Assembly: GCF_020194175.1 (NCBI RefSeq)
Contig: NZ_JADYVX010000008.1
Coordinates: forward strand, 207,697-271,696
Direction of reading: 5' to 3'
DNA length: 64,000 nt
Source: Bradyrhizobium sp. BRP22
GTDB lineage: Bacteria > Pseudomonadota > Alphaproteobacteria > Rhizobiales > Xanthobacteraceae
Shown: piece after piece, positions 8,142-16,575 of the stretch
Position numbering within the stretch: the first letter of the stretch is position 1
How the letters are laid out: each line of letters begins with the position of its first letter
Notes under the pieces: generated by a model
The model's input: only the letters and a program-made list of their open reading frames with translations
What the model was told of the DNA's origin: nothing
Database searches by the model: none
Translations under genes and position numbers: made by a program

Positions 8142-9059
8142 TCAGGAGCGGCGTGTCTCGGCCATGAACGCGAGGCAGGCACGGCCGAGAACGTCCTCGG
8201 CCGTGTTGAAATGCGCGACGATCGAAGTGTGGTTGTGGCCCTTCAGCCAGGCAAAGGGCGGCGCGCGGCCCTTCGCAGCGGCGAGACGATGGGCGAGCTC
8301 GAAGCAATAGACGTCGATCAGCGGATTCTCGAACTCGGAGCAGGCGACAAATGTCGGCGGGCTCTGTTTGTCGATGTGGGAGACGGGGGATACGTCGTCG
8401 TAGATCGAGACATCAGCGCCATAATATTCGGCGACCCGCTTGGCATTGGGGTTGTCCGCCCGGGCATCGGCGCGGACCCGGCCGCTGACGATCAGAGCTC
8501 CCGCAAGCCCGTGTCCGCCGGGCGGCTGGTGCCGCTTGTCGTAGGCATAGCTGCCGACATGCGCGCCGCCCGCGGAGTGTCCCATCAGAAAGATTCGATC
8601 GGGATCGACATTCAGGCCGGCGGCGTTGTCGCGCATCCATTGCACGACCGCTGCAATATCGCGCGTGGCTTCCGGATAGCGCGCCTCGGGCGCAAGGCGA
8701 TAGCCGACATTGATCCCGACCACACCGTGCCTTGCGAAATAATACAGGACGTTGGCGTAGATCTCTGCGCTGCGATGGCGGCTGCCCTCCGTGAAGGCGC
8801 CGCCATGGACGAAGATCAGCCCGGGTCGCGGCGATGGATCTGCCGCGGCAGGATGGAAAATATCGAAGGCCTGCCGCTCGTGCGGTCCATAGTGAATATC
8901 GGCTTCAACGCGGATTCCGTCTTTGGGCGAGAACTTCAGCACTTCGCTGAATTTCTCGATCATCAGCCGAACATGGCCCTTGGTGTCCGTGGCCCATCTC
9001 GGGCCGATCTCCGCCATCAGCGCTCGGAGATCCGCAGGAATCTCGGGAAGCTCTGTCAT
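8142..9059 (-). CDS. Alpha/beta hydrolase (hormone-sensitive lipase/esterase type)
   Basis: Serine hydrolase of about 305 residues. It shows the oxyanion-hole motif FVHGGAF, the region VGYRLAPEARYPEA typical of HSL-type esterases, the nucleophile elbow GHSAGGAH, and a likely acid and His (ACSEFENP and KGHNHTS). No signal peptide is present, so it acts in the cytoplasm. In ring-breakdown clusters such enzymes open lactones or cleave esters or formamides; the actual substrate is unknown. It is followed leftward only by the convergent aldehyde dehydrogenase, and starts 48 bases after the amidohydrolase stop, so the two form one leftward operon. An alternative GTG start exists at 9074. Confidence 0.8.
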   Translation of the reverse strand: MTELPEIPADLRALMAEIGPRWATDTKGHVRLMIEKFSEVLKFSPKDGIRVEADIHYGPHERQAFDIFHPAAADPSPRPGLIFVHGGAFTEGSRHRSAEIYANVLYYFARHGVVGINVGYRLAPEARYPEATRDIAAVVQWMRDNAAGLNVDPDRIFLMGHSAGGAHVGSYAYDKRHQPPGGHGLAGALIVSGRVRADARADNPNAKRVAEYYGADVSIYDDVSPVSHIDKQSPPTFVACSEFENPLIDVYCFELAHRLAAAKGRAPPFAWLKGHNHTSIVAHFNTAEDVLGRACLAFMAETRRS

Positions 9060-9107
9060 GGACCGGTCTCGCACTGGTTCATATGCGTCTCCGCGCAGAA
9101 AGGCCGT

Positions 9108-10061
9108 TCACAGCTTGAGCAATCGAGCGGCGTTGTCGCCTACCAATTTGCGCTTGTCGTCGGGCGAGAGCTGAAGTTGCTTGATCCAGTCCGTGCCGTC
9201 CTGGTTCACCACATAGGGATAGTCGACGGCGAACATGATCCGATCGATGCCGAGTTCCAGCATGCTGCAGATCAACGCCGGCGTCGAGAAATTGCCGCTG
9301 GTTGTGATGTGGAAGTGTTCGCAGAACTGCTTGCGGAAGCTCAGGCTCTGCTGGCCGGGACGGGACAGCGCCTGATCGATGCGCCAGAGCAGGAACGGCA
9401 AGGTCTCGCCGAGATGCCCGAGGATGATCTGGAGCCTCGGGTATCTTTCCAGCGCGCGACTTAGGATCAGCCTTATCGCGGCCGTTGCCGTCTCAACCGT
9501 GAAGCCCCAGGCTGGCCGGATCACGGTCGGGAAATCGCGGGCATAGTCGTCGTAATAGTGCCTGGTGACTTCCGCGTGCGGCACCGACGGATGCAGATAG
9601 ATCGGCACGTCGAGCTTCTCTGCCACTTCGAAGATCGGCCAGAAGCGCTTGTCATCGATAAACAGGCCGTTGGTGAGGCCGTGAATCATCGCGCCCTTGA
9701 ACTTCAGGTCCTTGATGCATCGCTCAAGTTCCCGCGCGGCCTGATCGGGGACAGGCGTCGGAAGCGCTGCGAATGCGGCAAATCGGTCGGGATGTCTCGC
9801 GCAGGCCTCGGCGAGACGGTCATTGACCCGCTGCGTCAGGTCGACCGCGATGTCGGGCGACAATTTCTGCGCTGCTGGCGCGCCATGAGACAGCACCTGA
9901 ACGTCGATTCCCGCTTCGTCCATCGCGCGAAGCCTGATGTCTCCGATTTCGGTCAGAAGGTCGGAGATCGGAGATTTGTTTTCGCCCGCCGGAAAAGCTC
10001 CCGCCATCTCGGGGTCCCAATAATGTTCCTCGATCGCGATGACGCGCGTATTGTCGAACAT
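9108..10061 (-). CDS. Amidohydrolase-family protein, gamma-resorcylate decarboxylase-like
   Basis: TIM-barrel metal enzyme of 317 residues in the amidohydrolase-2 (ACMSD) group. The EEH motif close to the N-terminus (IAIEEHYWD), the barrel His in IYLHPSVPH and the Asp in MFAVDYPY are those of 2,6- and 2,3-dihydroxybenzoate decarboxylases, which remove CO2 from hydroxylated aromatic acids using a divalent metal. Related members instead hydrolyse C-C or C-N bonds, so decarboxylation is a reasoned guess. It heads the leftward operon with the alpha/beta hydrolase and faces the molybdenum hydroxylase genes across an operator (10156-10173). Confidence 0.75.
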   Translation of the reverse strand: MFDNTRVIAIEEHYWDPEMAGAFPAGENKSPISDLLTEIGDIRLRAMDEAGIDVQVLSHGAPAAQKLSPDIAVDLTQRVNDRLAEACARHPDRFAAFAALPTPVPDQAARELERCIKDLKFKGAMIHGLTNGLFIDDKRFWPIFEVAEKLDVPIYLHPSVPHAEVTRHYYDDYARDFPTVIRPAWGFTVETATAAIRLILSRALERYPRLQIILGHLGETLPFLLWRIDQALSRPGQQSLSFRKQFCEHFHITTSGNFSTPALICSMLELGIDRIMFAVDYPYVVNQDGTDWIKQLQLSPDDKRKLVGDNAARLLKL

Positions 10062-10155
10062 GATGAGTGACCTCGTCTTTCTTATCTGTCGGTCGGCTCT
10101 GCAGGGCGCCGCCGGTACGGCGCGGCAAGCGGTATCGATCCAAACCTACTCACTT

Positions 10156-10173
10156 GTTGACTATCTAGTCAAC
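10156..10173. promoter_or_regulatory. TetR-type operator, site 3
   Basis: GTTGACTATCTAGTCAAC: two perfect 8-base arms around two central bases, the closest match to the consensus. It is 95 bases from the amidohydrolase start and 134 bases from the start of the molybdenum hydroxylase operon, in their shared control region. Confidence 0.8.
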
Positions 10174-10306
10174 ATTGGACATAGTTCGATACTGTCGCTG
10201 GTCGCGGCCGGTTGCGCATGCGCTCCGATCGCCTTGACCACGGCGTCCGGTTTCGTAGCGCGATGATGACCGTAAGTCGATACGTCGCGCGTTGGTGGGA
10301 GGCAGG

Positions 10307-11164
10307 ATGAAGCCGCCGATCTTTGAATATGCGTCGCCCTCGACGGTTGCCGAGGCAGTTGCCCTGCTGGCTTCGAAAGATGGAAACGCAAAGGTGATAT
10401 CCGGCGGTCAGAGCCTGATGCCCATGCTCGCGTTCCGCCTGGCGACGCCCGAGCTGCTGGTCGATCTCAAGCACCTGAAGAATCTCGATGCGATCAGCAT
10501 CGGCGAGGACGGTGTCCGTCTCGGAGCCAAGGTGCGCTGGTGCGATATCGAAAGTGATGCGCGGCTCGCCGTCAGCCACCCACTGCTCGCTGAAGCGATC
10601 AAGCATGTGGCGCACTACCAGATCCGTAACCGTGGAACGGTGGGCGGTTCCGTGGCGCATGCGGATCCATCGGCCGAGATGCCGGGCATCGCGATGACCT
10701 GCGGAGCGCGGATGACGATCGTCGGCAGCGCCGGTGCGCGGATCGAGGCGGCCGCCGATTTCTTCACCGGCCCGTTGCAGACCAGCTTGCAGCCGGACGA
10801 AATCCTGACCGAGGTACATCTGCCTCCCTGGCCGGCCGCACGACGGTGGGCTTTCCTGGAGTTTGCGCGCCGGAAGGGCGACTTCGCGATGGCGGGTATT
10901 GCCCTCCATTACGACCTGGATGGTGCCGGCCGCATCGTCGATGCGCATGTGGGCGCGATCGGGGTCGCGGACCGGCCAATCCGGCTGGCGGCGGTGGAGG
11001 CGATGCTGAATGGCAACCGGCTGGACGACAGGCTGATTGCGGCCGCTTCGGCAAAGGCGCGGCAATCCGTCGATCCTCCATCCGATATTCACGCGCCCGG
11101 CGCTTATCGTGCAGCACTGGTCGCAACACTGCTCGCGCGCGGGCTGAAGAAGTCCGCCGTCTAG
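10307..11164 (+). CDS. Molybdenum hydroxylase, FAD-binding medium subunit (CoxM/XdhB-like)
   Basis: FAD subunit of a xanthine dehydrogenase/CO dehydrogenase family enzyme, 285 residues. It has the two flavin motifs AKVISGGQSLMPMLAFRL and IRNRGTVGGSVAHADPSAEMP, and the C-terminal domain typical of subunit M. It receives electrons from the 2Fe-2S subunit encoded next. GTGGGAGG precedes ATG 10307; an in-frame TTG at 10292 overlaps that site and is unlikely. The medium-small-large gene order is that of coxMSL-type operons, used for CO oxidation and also for hydroxylating N-heterocycles and aldehydes. Confidence 0.88.
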   Translation: MKPPIFEYASPSTVAEAVALLASKDGNAKVISGGQSLMPMLAFRLATPELLVDLKHLKNLDAISIGEDGVRLGAKVRWCDIESDARLAVSHPLLAEAIKHVAHYQIRNRGTVGGSVAHADPSAEMPGIAMTCGARMTIVGSAGARIEAAADFFTGPLQTSLQPDEILTEVHLPPWPAARRWAFLEFARRKGDFAMAGIALHYDLDGAGRIVDAHVGAIGVADRPIRLAAVEAMLNGNRLDDRLIAAASAKARQSVDPPSDIHAPGAYRAALVATLLARGLKKSAV

Positions 11165-11172
11165 GAGTTTTC

Positions 11173-11646
11173 ATGGACATCAAGTTCGATCTCAACGGCC
11201 AATCGGTCTCTGCCGATGTTGAGCCGCGTACGACGCTGGCGGACTGCATCCGCAACAATTTTGGTCAGACCGGAACTCATCTGGCCTGCGAGCACGGCGT
11301 CTGCGGTGCGTGCACGGTGTTGGTCAACGGCGAGGCGGTCCGTTCCTGTCTCATGCTCGCCGTTCAGGTGCAGGGTGATCAGGTCGTGACGGTCGAAGGC
11401 CTTTCCGGCGACGAACTGACGCCGCTGCAGGCTGCGTTCCGGAAGCATCACGCCCTGCAATGCGGCTTCTGCACTCCGGGCTTCATCACCACGGCGCACG
11501 CGCTGCTCAGCCATGAGCCGGGGGCCGACGAGGAGCGGATACGCGATGTTCTCTCCGGTAATCTGTGCCGTTGCACAGGATACGTTCCGATCGTCGAAGC
11601 CGTGCTTGAAGCGCGGGAGTCATACCGGGGCTCGGGGAGCAAGTGA
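11173..11646 (+). CDS. Molybdenum hydroxylase, 2Fe-2S small subunit (CoxS/XdhC-like)
   Basis: Iron-sulfur subunit of 157 residues with two 2Fe-2S clusters. The first set of Cys is in CEHGVCGACTVLVNG with a later Cys in RSC; the second is in QCGFCTPGF and LCRCTGY. It passes electrons from the molybdenum centre to FAD. The gene starts 8 bases after the FAD subunit stop with TAGGAG as ribosome site, and its TGA overlaps the ATG of the large subunit, so the three are translationally coupled. Confidence 0.93.
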   Translation: MDIKFDLNGQSVSADVEPRTTLADCIRNNFGQTGTHLACEHGVCGACTVLVNGEAVRSCLMLAVQVQGDQVVTVEGLSGDELTPLQAAFRKHHALQCGFCTPGFITTAHALLSHEPGADEERIRDVLSGNLCRCTGYVPIVEAVLEARESYRGSGSK

Positions 11647-13937
11647 TGAAGAGCTTCAATTCCTATATTGGGCGCCCTATGGAGCGGGTCGAAGACCTGC
11701 GCATGGTGCGGGGAAGGGGGACTTACGTCGCCGATGTCAATCGGCCGAACCAGCTTTACGCCGTGATCCTGCGCAGCTCGGTCGCGCACGGGATCATCAG
11801 GTCGATCGACAGTAGCGAAGCGCTGGCGCTGCCGGGCGTACGTCGCGTCCTGACCGCCAAGGATCTCGGAAGCAAGGTCCCTGTCATTCCGTTGCGCCTG
11901 CAGCCGTTGCCGCAGCTCGAGCCGTTCCATCAACCGGTCCTGGCCGATGAGAAGGTGCGCTATGTCGGCGAACCCGTTGCGCTCGTCATCGCGGACAGCG
12001 CGGCGATCGCCGAGGATGCCCTCGAGCGTATCGTGCTCGATATCGAACCATTGCCGGCGGTCGCCAATCGCTCGCAGGCCGAAGCAAAGCGGGCGGTGCT
12101 GTTCGAGGAGCACGGGTCCAATGTCGCCATCACGTGGAGTGCGTTCCGCGGCAATGCGGACGAAGCGTTCAAGACGGCGGACTACGTTCGTCGCGAAACG
12201 TTCAAGGTGCAGCGGCACGCCGCAATGTTCATGGAACCTCGAGGCTTTGTCGCCGAATGGGACGAGGCGGCCGGCAAACTGACGGTGTGGGGAGCCGCCA
12301 AGACCGCCTGGCACAATCGCCGCACCCTCGCCGCGCAGCTCGGACTTGCGCTCGAAGCGGTCGATCTGATCGAGGTCGATGTCGGCGGCGGCTTCGGCTC
12401 GCGCGGCGAATTCTATCCGGAAGACTATCTGATCCCTGCCGCGGCAAGGATTGTCGGCAGGCCGGTGAAATGGACCGAGGATCGTCGCGAACACATCATG
12501 AGCGCCAATCACGCGCGCGATGTCGAATGCGATGTCGAATTCGCGGTTTCACGCGATGGCCGCTTCATCGGGCTTCGCGGTCAGATATGGGCCGATATTG
12601 GCGCATATATCCGCACCAACGGCTCCGTCGGCCCCCGCAACGTCGCGCAGTTCATGTCGGGGCCGTATTGCATCGAGCACATCGACCTCAAGAGCTCGAT
12701 GCTGACCACCAACAAGACGCCTTGCGGGACCTATCGCGGGCCGGGCCGCTACGAGACCGACTTCATCCGCGAGCGCATGATCGATCTCGCCGCGCAGGAT
12801 TTGAAGATCGACCGGGTCGAACTGCGGCGTCGCAATCTCGTGGCCGATGCGCAGATGCCGTATCCGCTCGCCTCGATCACGCCCTATGACAGTTCGACGG
12901 AACTCGACAGCGGCGATTATCACGCGGTCTTCGATCGCTGCCTGAAGGAGTTCGGCTGGGACGAAAGAACCAGGCTTCGCGGCCAATTGATCGACGGCTA
13001 CTATCACGGCCTCGCGATCGGCAGTTTCATCGAAGGCGGCGCGGCGGGTCCCAAGGAGGAGGCGCGCCTGGTCCTGGAGACCGATGGGGCGCTCTCGGTC
13101 TACATCGGATCGTCATCGGTCGGGCAGGGACTGGAGACGATCATGGCGCAGATCGCCGCCGATGCCATGGAGATGTCTTACGACAAGATCACGATCCGTC
13201 ACGGGTCTACCAGCTATGTCAAGGACGGCTATGGCGCCTATCACTCGCGATCGACGGTGATGGGCGGCTCGGCGATCCTGCTGGCCGCCGACAAGTTGAA
13301 GGATCTGATCCGTAAGACGGCTGGAGCGCGCCTCGGCTGCAAGGCGGAGCAGGTCGTGATCGACGGCGAACAGGCCAGCTTTGGCGGCGAGCATCTTGCG
13401 TTTGCCGGGCTGTCAGGCGTGCCGCTCGAGGTCGAAGCGGAATTCTTCAACAAGAAATACACCTGGGCCTACGGGACACAGGCTGCGCATGTGGCTGTCG
13501 ATCCCGGCACGGGCCACGTCAAGGTCATTGATTTCATCTCGGTCGAGGACGTCGGCCGCATGATCAATCCGTTGACATTGCATGGTCAGGCGATCGGCTC
13601 GATCGTGCAGGGTCTCGGCGGCGCATTCCTGGAACATCTGGTCTATGACGATGAAGGCCAGTTGCTGACGGGCTCGTTTGCCGACTACCTGATGCCGACG
13701 GCGTCGGATTTTCCCAATATCCGTTCCATCACCGTTGAACTGAAACCCTGTCCGAACAACCCGCTTGGCGCGAAGGGAGCAGGGGAGGGCGGCCTCATTC
13801 CGGTCGGAGGCGTCATGGCCAATGCCGTGGCCGATGCCTTGTCGCATCTCAACGTCCAGCCAATGGAGCTGCCGCTTTCGCCGCCACGGCTCTGGCAACT
13901 GGTTGAACAGGCGGAGACTGCTCGTTCCGCAGACTAA
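11646..13937 (+). CDS. Molybdenum hydroxylase, molybdopterin-binding large subunit
   Basis: Catalytic subunit of 763 residues. Family features are the GRPMERVEDLRMVRGRGTYV opening, VDVGGGFGSRGEFYPED in the cofactor-binding region, TYRGPGR where CO dehydrogenases of form I have AYXCSFR, and the C-terminal GAKGAGEGG with the catalytic Glu. The active-site loop is therefore not that of true CO dehydrogenase, and a hydroxylase acting on an aromatic N-heterocycle or aldehyde is more likely. It uses ATG 11646 in a TGATG overlap with the small subunit. No xdhC-type maturation factor is in the window. The stop is followed by about 275 non-coding bases. Confidence 0.9.
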   Translation: MKSFNSYIGRPMERVEDLRMVRGRGTYVADVNRPNQLYAVILRSSVAHGIIRSIDSSEALALPGVRRVLTAKDLGSKVPVIPLRLQPLPQLEPFHQPVLADEKVRYVGEPVALVIADSAAIAEDALERIVLDIEPLPAVANRSQAEAKRAVLFEEHGSNVAITWSAFRGNADEAFKTADYVRRETFKVQRHAAMFMEPRGFVAEWDEAAGKLTVWGAAKTAWHNRRTLAAQLGLALEAVDLIEVDVGGGFGSRGEFYPEDYLIPAAARIVGRPVKWTEDRREHIMSANHARDVECDVEFAVSRDGRFIGLRGQIWADIGAYIRTNGSVGPRNVAQFMSGPYCIEHIDLKSSMLTTNKTPCGTYRGPGRYETDFIRERMIDLAAQDLKIDRVELRRRNLVADAQMPYPLASITPYDSSTELDSGDYHAVFDRCLKEFGWDERTRLRGQLIDGYYHGLAIGSFIEGGAAGPKEEARLVLETDGALSVYIGSSSVGQGLETIMAQIAADAMEMSYDKITIRHGSTSYVKDGYGAYHSRSTVMGGSAILLAADKLKDLIRKTAGARLGCKAEQVVIDGEQASFGGEHLAFAGLSGVPLEVEAEFFNKKYTWAYGTQAAHVAVDPGTGHVKVIDFISVEDVGRMINPLTLHGQAIGSIVQGLGGAFLEHLVYDDEGQLLTGSFADYLMPTASDFPNIRSITVELKPCPNNPLGAKGAGEGGLIPVGGVMANAVADALSHLNVQPMELPLSPPRLWQLVEQAETARSAD

Positions 13938-13957
13938 CGCGTGAGCCGGCCGGCAAT

Positions 13958-13971
13958 TTGCGTTAACGCAA
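13958..13971. promoter_or_regulatory. 14-bp perfect palindrome after the molybdenum hydroxylase operon
   Basis: TTGCGTTAACGCAA is a perfect palindrome 20 bases after the large-subunit stop and about 240 bases before the TetR start. It differs from the GTTGACTA family. It could be an operator for tetR or part of a weak hairpin; no T-run follows. The rest of 13938-14212 shows nothing else recognisable. Confidence 0.3.
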
Positions 13972-14212
13972 GGACTGGAGAGCTTTCCGAGAAGATCATG
14001 CCCAAGAACTGAAAGGCTCGATGATGACTCAACCGATTCCGTCGCACTTGACCATTTTCAGTTTGATTTTCCGGAGCGGTTGGGCTTCTTCTCGGACTGA
14101 AGCGAGGGGAGCTGCAGGTCTGCGTGGGTGACCAGACGGCGTGTTCGCCGAACGGCACTCGCAGATCCGGTTTGGGGCTTCGCTCTCGCTCTGTTGATGA
14201 AGGGAGCGCGTC

Positions 14213-14896
14213 TTGGCGCGTCGTAGCAGCGATCCGGCTCGCGTTCGCGAGAAGATACTTAAGCTGGCCATGGAAGAATTTGGCCGCATTGGCTTCGAGG
14301 GCGCGCGCGTTGATCGCATCGCCGAGCGCTGCCATCTCAGCAAGAATATGCTGTATTACTACTTCAAGTCCAAGGAAGGACTGTTCGTCGCCGCGCTCGA
14401 GCGGATGTATGAGATTTTCCGAGAACAGCAACGTGATTTGTCGGTGCGCGCAAGCGATCCGATCCTGGCCCTGCAACAACTCATCGCGCACACGTTCACG
14501 GCGCTGGAGAACAATCCGAACGCCATTCGTCTGTTGAACGAAGAGAACAAGCACCGCGGTAAGTACATTCGCAAATCGAAACGGATCAGGGATCTCTACA
14601 ATCCGCTGGTCGAGACGCTCAGCTTTATCCTGGAGCGAGGTCGCAGGGACGGCGTCTTCCGCGCCGGACTTGATCCGGCGGTCGTTTATCTGACGCTGTC
14701 ATCGCTGTGCTATCACTATCTCTCCAACCAGTACACGCTGGAGATCGCGCTCAACAAGGAACTGAGTTCAGCGATCGCGCGCAAGCAGTGGCTTCAGCAT
14801 GTCACCGACCTTGTGCTGCAATATTGCGTATCCGATCCCGCCAAGGTGCTGGATCGGAAGTCAAATGCGAAAAACCTGGCGGCAGCCGCGAATTGA
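14213..14896 (+). CDS. TetR/AcrR family transcriptional regulator
   Basis: A 227-residue regulator with the N-terminal TetR helix-turn-helix at about residues 33-52 (VDRIAERCHLSKNMLYYYFK) and a helical C-terminal ligand domain ending in a Lys/Ala-rich tail. The start is TTG with GAAGGGAG upstream. It lies among the transcription units that carry the five GTTGACTANNTAGTCAAC sites. Length and symmetry of those sites suit a TetR dimer, so it is the best candidate for their repressor. No copy of that site is seen in front of its own gene; it would then not be autoregulated through it. The ligand is probably the pathway substrate or an early product. Confidence 0.87.
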   Translation: MARRSSDPARVREKILKLAMEEFGRIGFEGARVDRIAERCHLSKNMLYYYFKSKEGLFVAALERMYEIFREQQRDLSVRASDPILALQQLIAHTFTALENNPNAIRLLNEENKHRGKYIRKSKRIRDLYNPLVETLSFILERGRRDGVFRAGLDPAVVYLTLSSLCYHYLSNQYTLEIALNKELSSAIARKQWLQHVTDLVLQYCVSDPAKVLDRKSNAKNLAAAAN

Positions 14897-14908
14897 GCTA
14901 ACGGGACT

Positions 14909-15302
14909 CTAAATCGCGGGTTGGTTTCGGGCGATCATGGGCTCCCCGATCACGTCGTCTTCGGATCGGCTTCCGACCGGTTCCCATGTGACCATCCACA
15001 GCGATAGCAGGCCGGCGATCGGCACCAGCGCGAGCGCGAGCATCAGGTTGGACAGACCGTTTTTCGCGAGCAACGGTGGGAAGAAGAACGAGCCGATAAT
15101 GGTGCGTTCCAAGCTGGGATGGTGCGAAATCGAATTCGGCACGCAGCCCGGGAACACCGATCCCGAGGCTGGCAAAATCATAGGCGTCGACGAACACGCC
15201 GCCTAGCGCGATCAGAACCACGCCGAGTCCGGACCGGGTCATCGGCTGACTCCCGACGAAATCCGCGCCATCGTCCTTCGATCGGATGACAATCTCGCGC
15301 AT
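14909..15302 (-). pseudogene. MFS transporter reduced to its two ends
   Basis: The reverse strand starts with an MFS N-terminus and first membrane segment (SGLGVVLIALGGVFVDAYDF, then SLGIGVPGLRAEFDFAPSQLG) and, near 15115, shifts frame into a C-terminal segment (TIIGSFFFPPLL, NLMLALALVPIAGLLSLWMV, TWEPVG) that ends at TAA-like stop 14909. A full MFS carrier has about 12 membrane helices and 430 residues; only the first and last one or two remain. An internal deletion plus frameshift has inactivated it. Its start side faces operator 15344-15361, so it was probably the regulon's uptake carrier. Confidence 0.7.
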
Positions 15303-15343
15303 CGTCGACCCCTCGGCCCGCGTTTCGAGTAAACTAAGTATCA

Positions 15344-15361
15344 GTTAACCGAATAGTCAAC
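15344..15361. promoter_or_regulatory. TetR-type operator, site 4 (half-degenerate)
   Basis: GTTAACCGAATAGTCAAC keeps the right half TAGTCAAC intact, while the left half differs at three positions from the consensus. It is 42 bases upstream of the decayed MFS gene, in the position of its promoter. The loss of symmetry fits relaxed selection after that gene died. Confidence 0.6.
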
Positions 15362-15626
15362 GTGGTGGTTATCTTGCGCTTGTCCCCGCAGCTTGACGGC
15401 TGCGGTGCAAAAGGGCGCCATCGTCCTAATAAGTAGGCAATTCGAGCGCCGAGTCTCGATCGATGCGCAGTTGGCGCTCTTTGGACGCAAGCTTCCTCTC
15501 CCGAGCCGCAGGAAAGGCCCTCAATATTGCGTAGCAGCGAGGCAGCGAAGCAGACTGTTCCGCGTCTCGGTCGGGCCGTCAGCGGAAGGCAATGAAATTG
15601 TCGCTAGACAAGCTCTAAGAAGCTCA
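15362..15626. other. Intergenic stretch without a recognisable gene
   Basis: Between operator sites 4 and 5. An open frame of 80 codons exists at 15393-15635 but has no ribosome site and no family-like content. I see no RNA gene or terminator here. It may hold the promoter of the ABC importer that follows. Confidence 0.4.
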
Positions 15627-15644
15627 GTTAACTAGATAGTCAAC
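15627..15644. promoter_or_regulatory. TetR-type operator, site 5
   Basis: GTTAACTAGATAGTCAAC, one mismatched pair from perfect symmetry. It is directly upstream of GGGAGG (15648-15653) and 80 bases before the ATPase start of the ABC importer. A repressor bound here would block initiation or early elongation of that operon. Confidence 0.75.
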
Positions 15645-15723
15645 AAGGGAGGACGGCGCATATGGCGCCGTGGCGCAATTCTTGCTCTCGCGGGACGTTG
15701 TCAGCCACTTGATTGAGAGAACA

Positions 15724-16575
15724 ATGGTCGCTTTGAAGGTTCAGCCAGCGGGCGGCGCTTATGGCGCTCCGATTTCCGCTTCGGACTCGACGAAATCGGC
15801 GATGATTCGCATCGCAGGCCTGGAGAAGCGGTTCAAGACCCGCTCCGGCGAGACCGTCAACGCGCTGACGAACGTAAATCTCGACATTCACGAAAACGAG
15901 TTCATCTCGGTTGTGGGACCGAGCGGCTGCGGCAAAACAACGCTGCTCCGAATCCTCGCCGGTCTCGAAAGCAGGTCGTCGGGAGCCATCCAATGCGATG
16001 GTGCTGAGATTACTGGTCCGCGTCCGGATGTGGGCGTCGTCTTTCAGCAGGCGACCTTGTTGCCGTGGAACACGGTGCTGGCCAATGTGCTGCTGCCGGC
16101 CCATTTGAGGAATGACAAGTCCGAGGCGACGGTGAAGCGCGCCGAAGGACTGCTTGCGTTCATGGGGCTGAAGGACTTCGCCCAGAAATACCCGTTCGAG
16201 TTGTCCGGCGGCATGCAGCAGCGCGTTGCGATCTGCCGCGCACTGATGCGCGAGCCGCGCATCCTGTTGATGGATGAGCCGTTCGGGGCGCTCGATGCGA
16301 TGACGCGCGAGGCCATGAACATGGAGCTCATGCGGGTGTGGTCCGAGGAGCGGAAGACCGTGATCTTCATTACCCACAGCATTCCGGAAGCCGTCCTGCT
16401 GGGAGATCGCGTGGTGGTCATGTCGCCGCGGCCGGGTCGCATCTCCGAAATCATCGATGTCGATGTCGGCCGTCCGCGTTCGCTGCAGACCATGGCGACG
16501 CCGCGGTTCGGCGAACTCTGCGACCACATCCGCACCATCTTCGGCGCGCAATCGGTCACGGCGACATCGCTATGA
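15724..16575 (+). CDS. ABC importer ATP-binding subunit (nitrate/sulfonate/taurine type)
   Basis: Energy-coupling ATPase of a SsuB/TauB/NrtD-type importer, 283 residues. Walker A is GPSGCGKTT, the signature is LSGGMQQR, Walker B with the catalytic Glu is ILLMDEPFGALD, and the switch His is in FITHSI. ATG 15724 has GAGAGA just before it; an in-frame GTG at 15670 would add 18 residues but lacks a well-placed ribosome site. A separate 16-codon reading frame lies just upstream (see findings). The stop overlaps the permease start (ATGA). With the permease and binding protein it forms a complete importer under operator site 5, presumably for the regulon's substrate. Confidence 0.9.
   Translation: MVALKVQPAGGAYGAPISASDSTKSAMIRIAGLEKRFKTRSGETVNALTNVNLDIHENEFISVVGPSGCGKTTLLRILAGLESRSSGAIQCDGAEITGPRPDVGVVFQQATLLPWNTVLANVLLPAHLRNDKSEATVKRAEGLLAFMGLKDFAQKYPFELSGGMQQRVAICRALMREPRILLMDEPFGALDAMTREAMNMELMRVWSEERKTVIFITHSIPEAVLLGDRVVVMSPRPGRISEIIDVDVGRPRSLQTMATPRFGELCDHIRTIFGAQSVTATSL

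Noticed and set aside
11646..13937. Aerobic CO dehydrogenase (form I) large subunit
   Set aside because: The active-site loop reads TYRGPGR, not AYXCSFR, so CO oxidation is unlikely.
15393..15635. 80-codon forward frame upstream of the ABC importer
   Set aside because: No ribosome site, no known segment, and it ends inside the operator.
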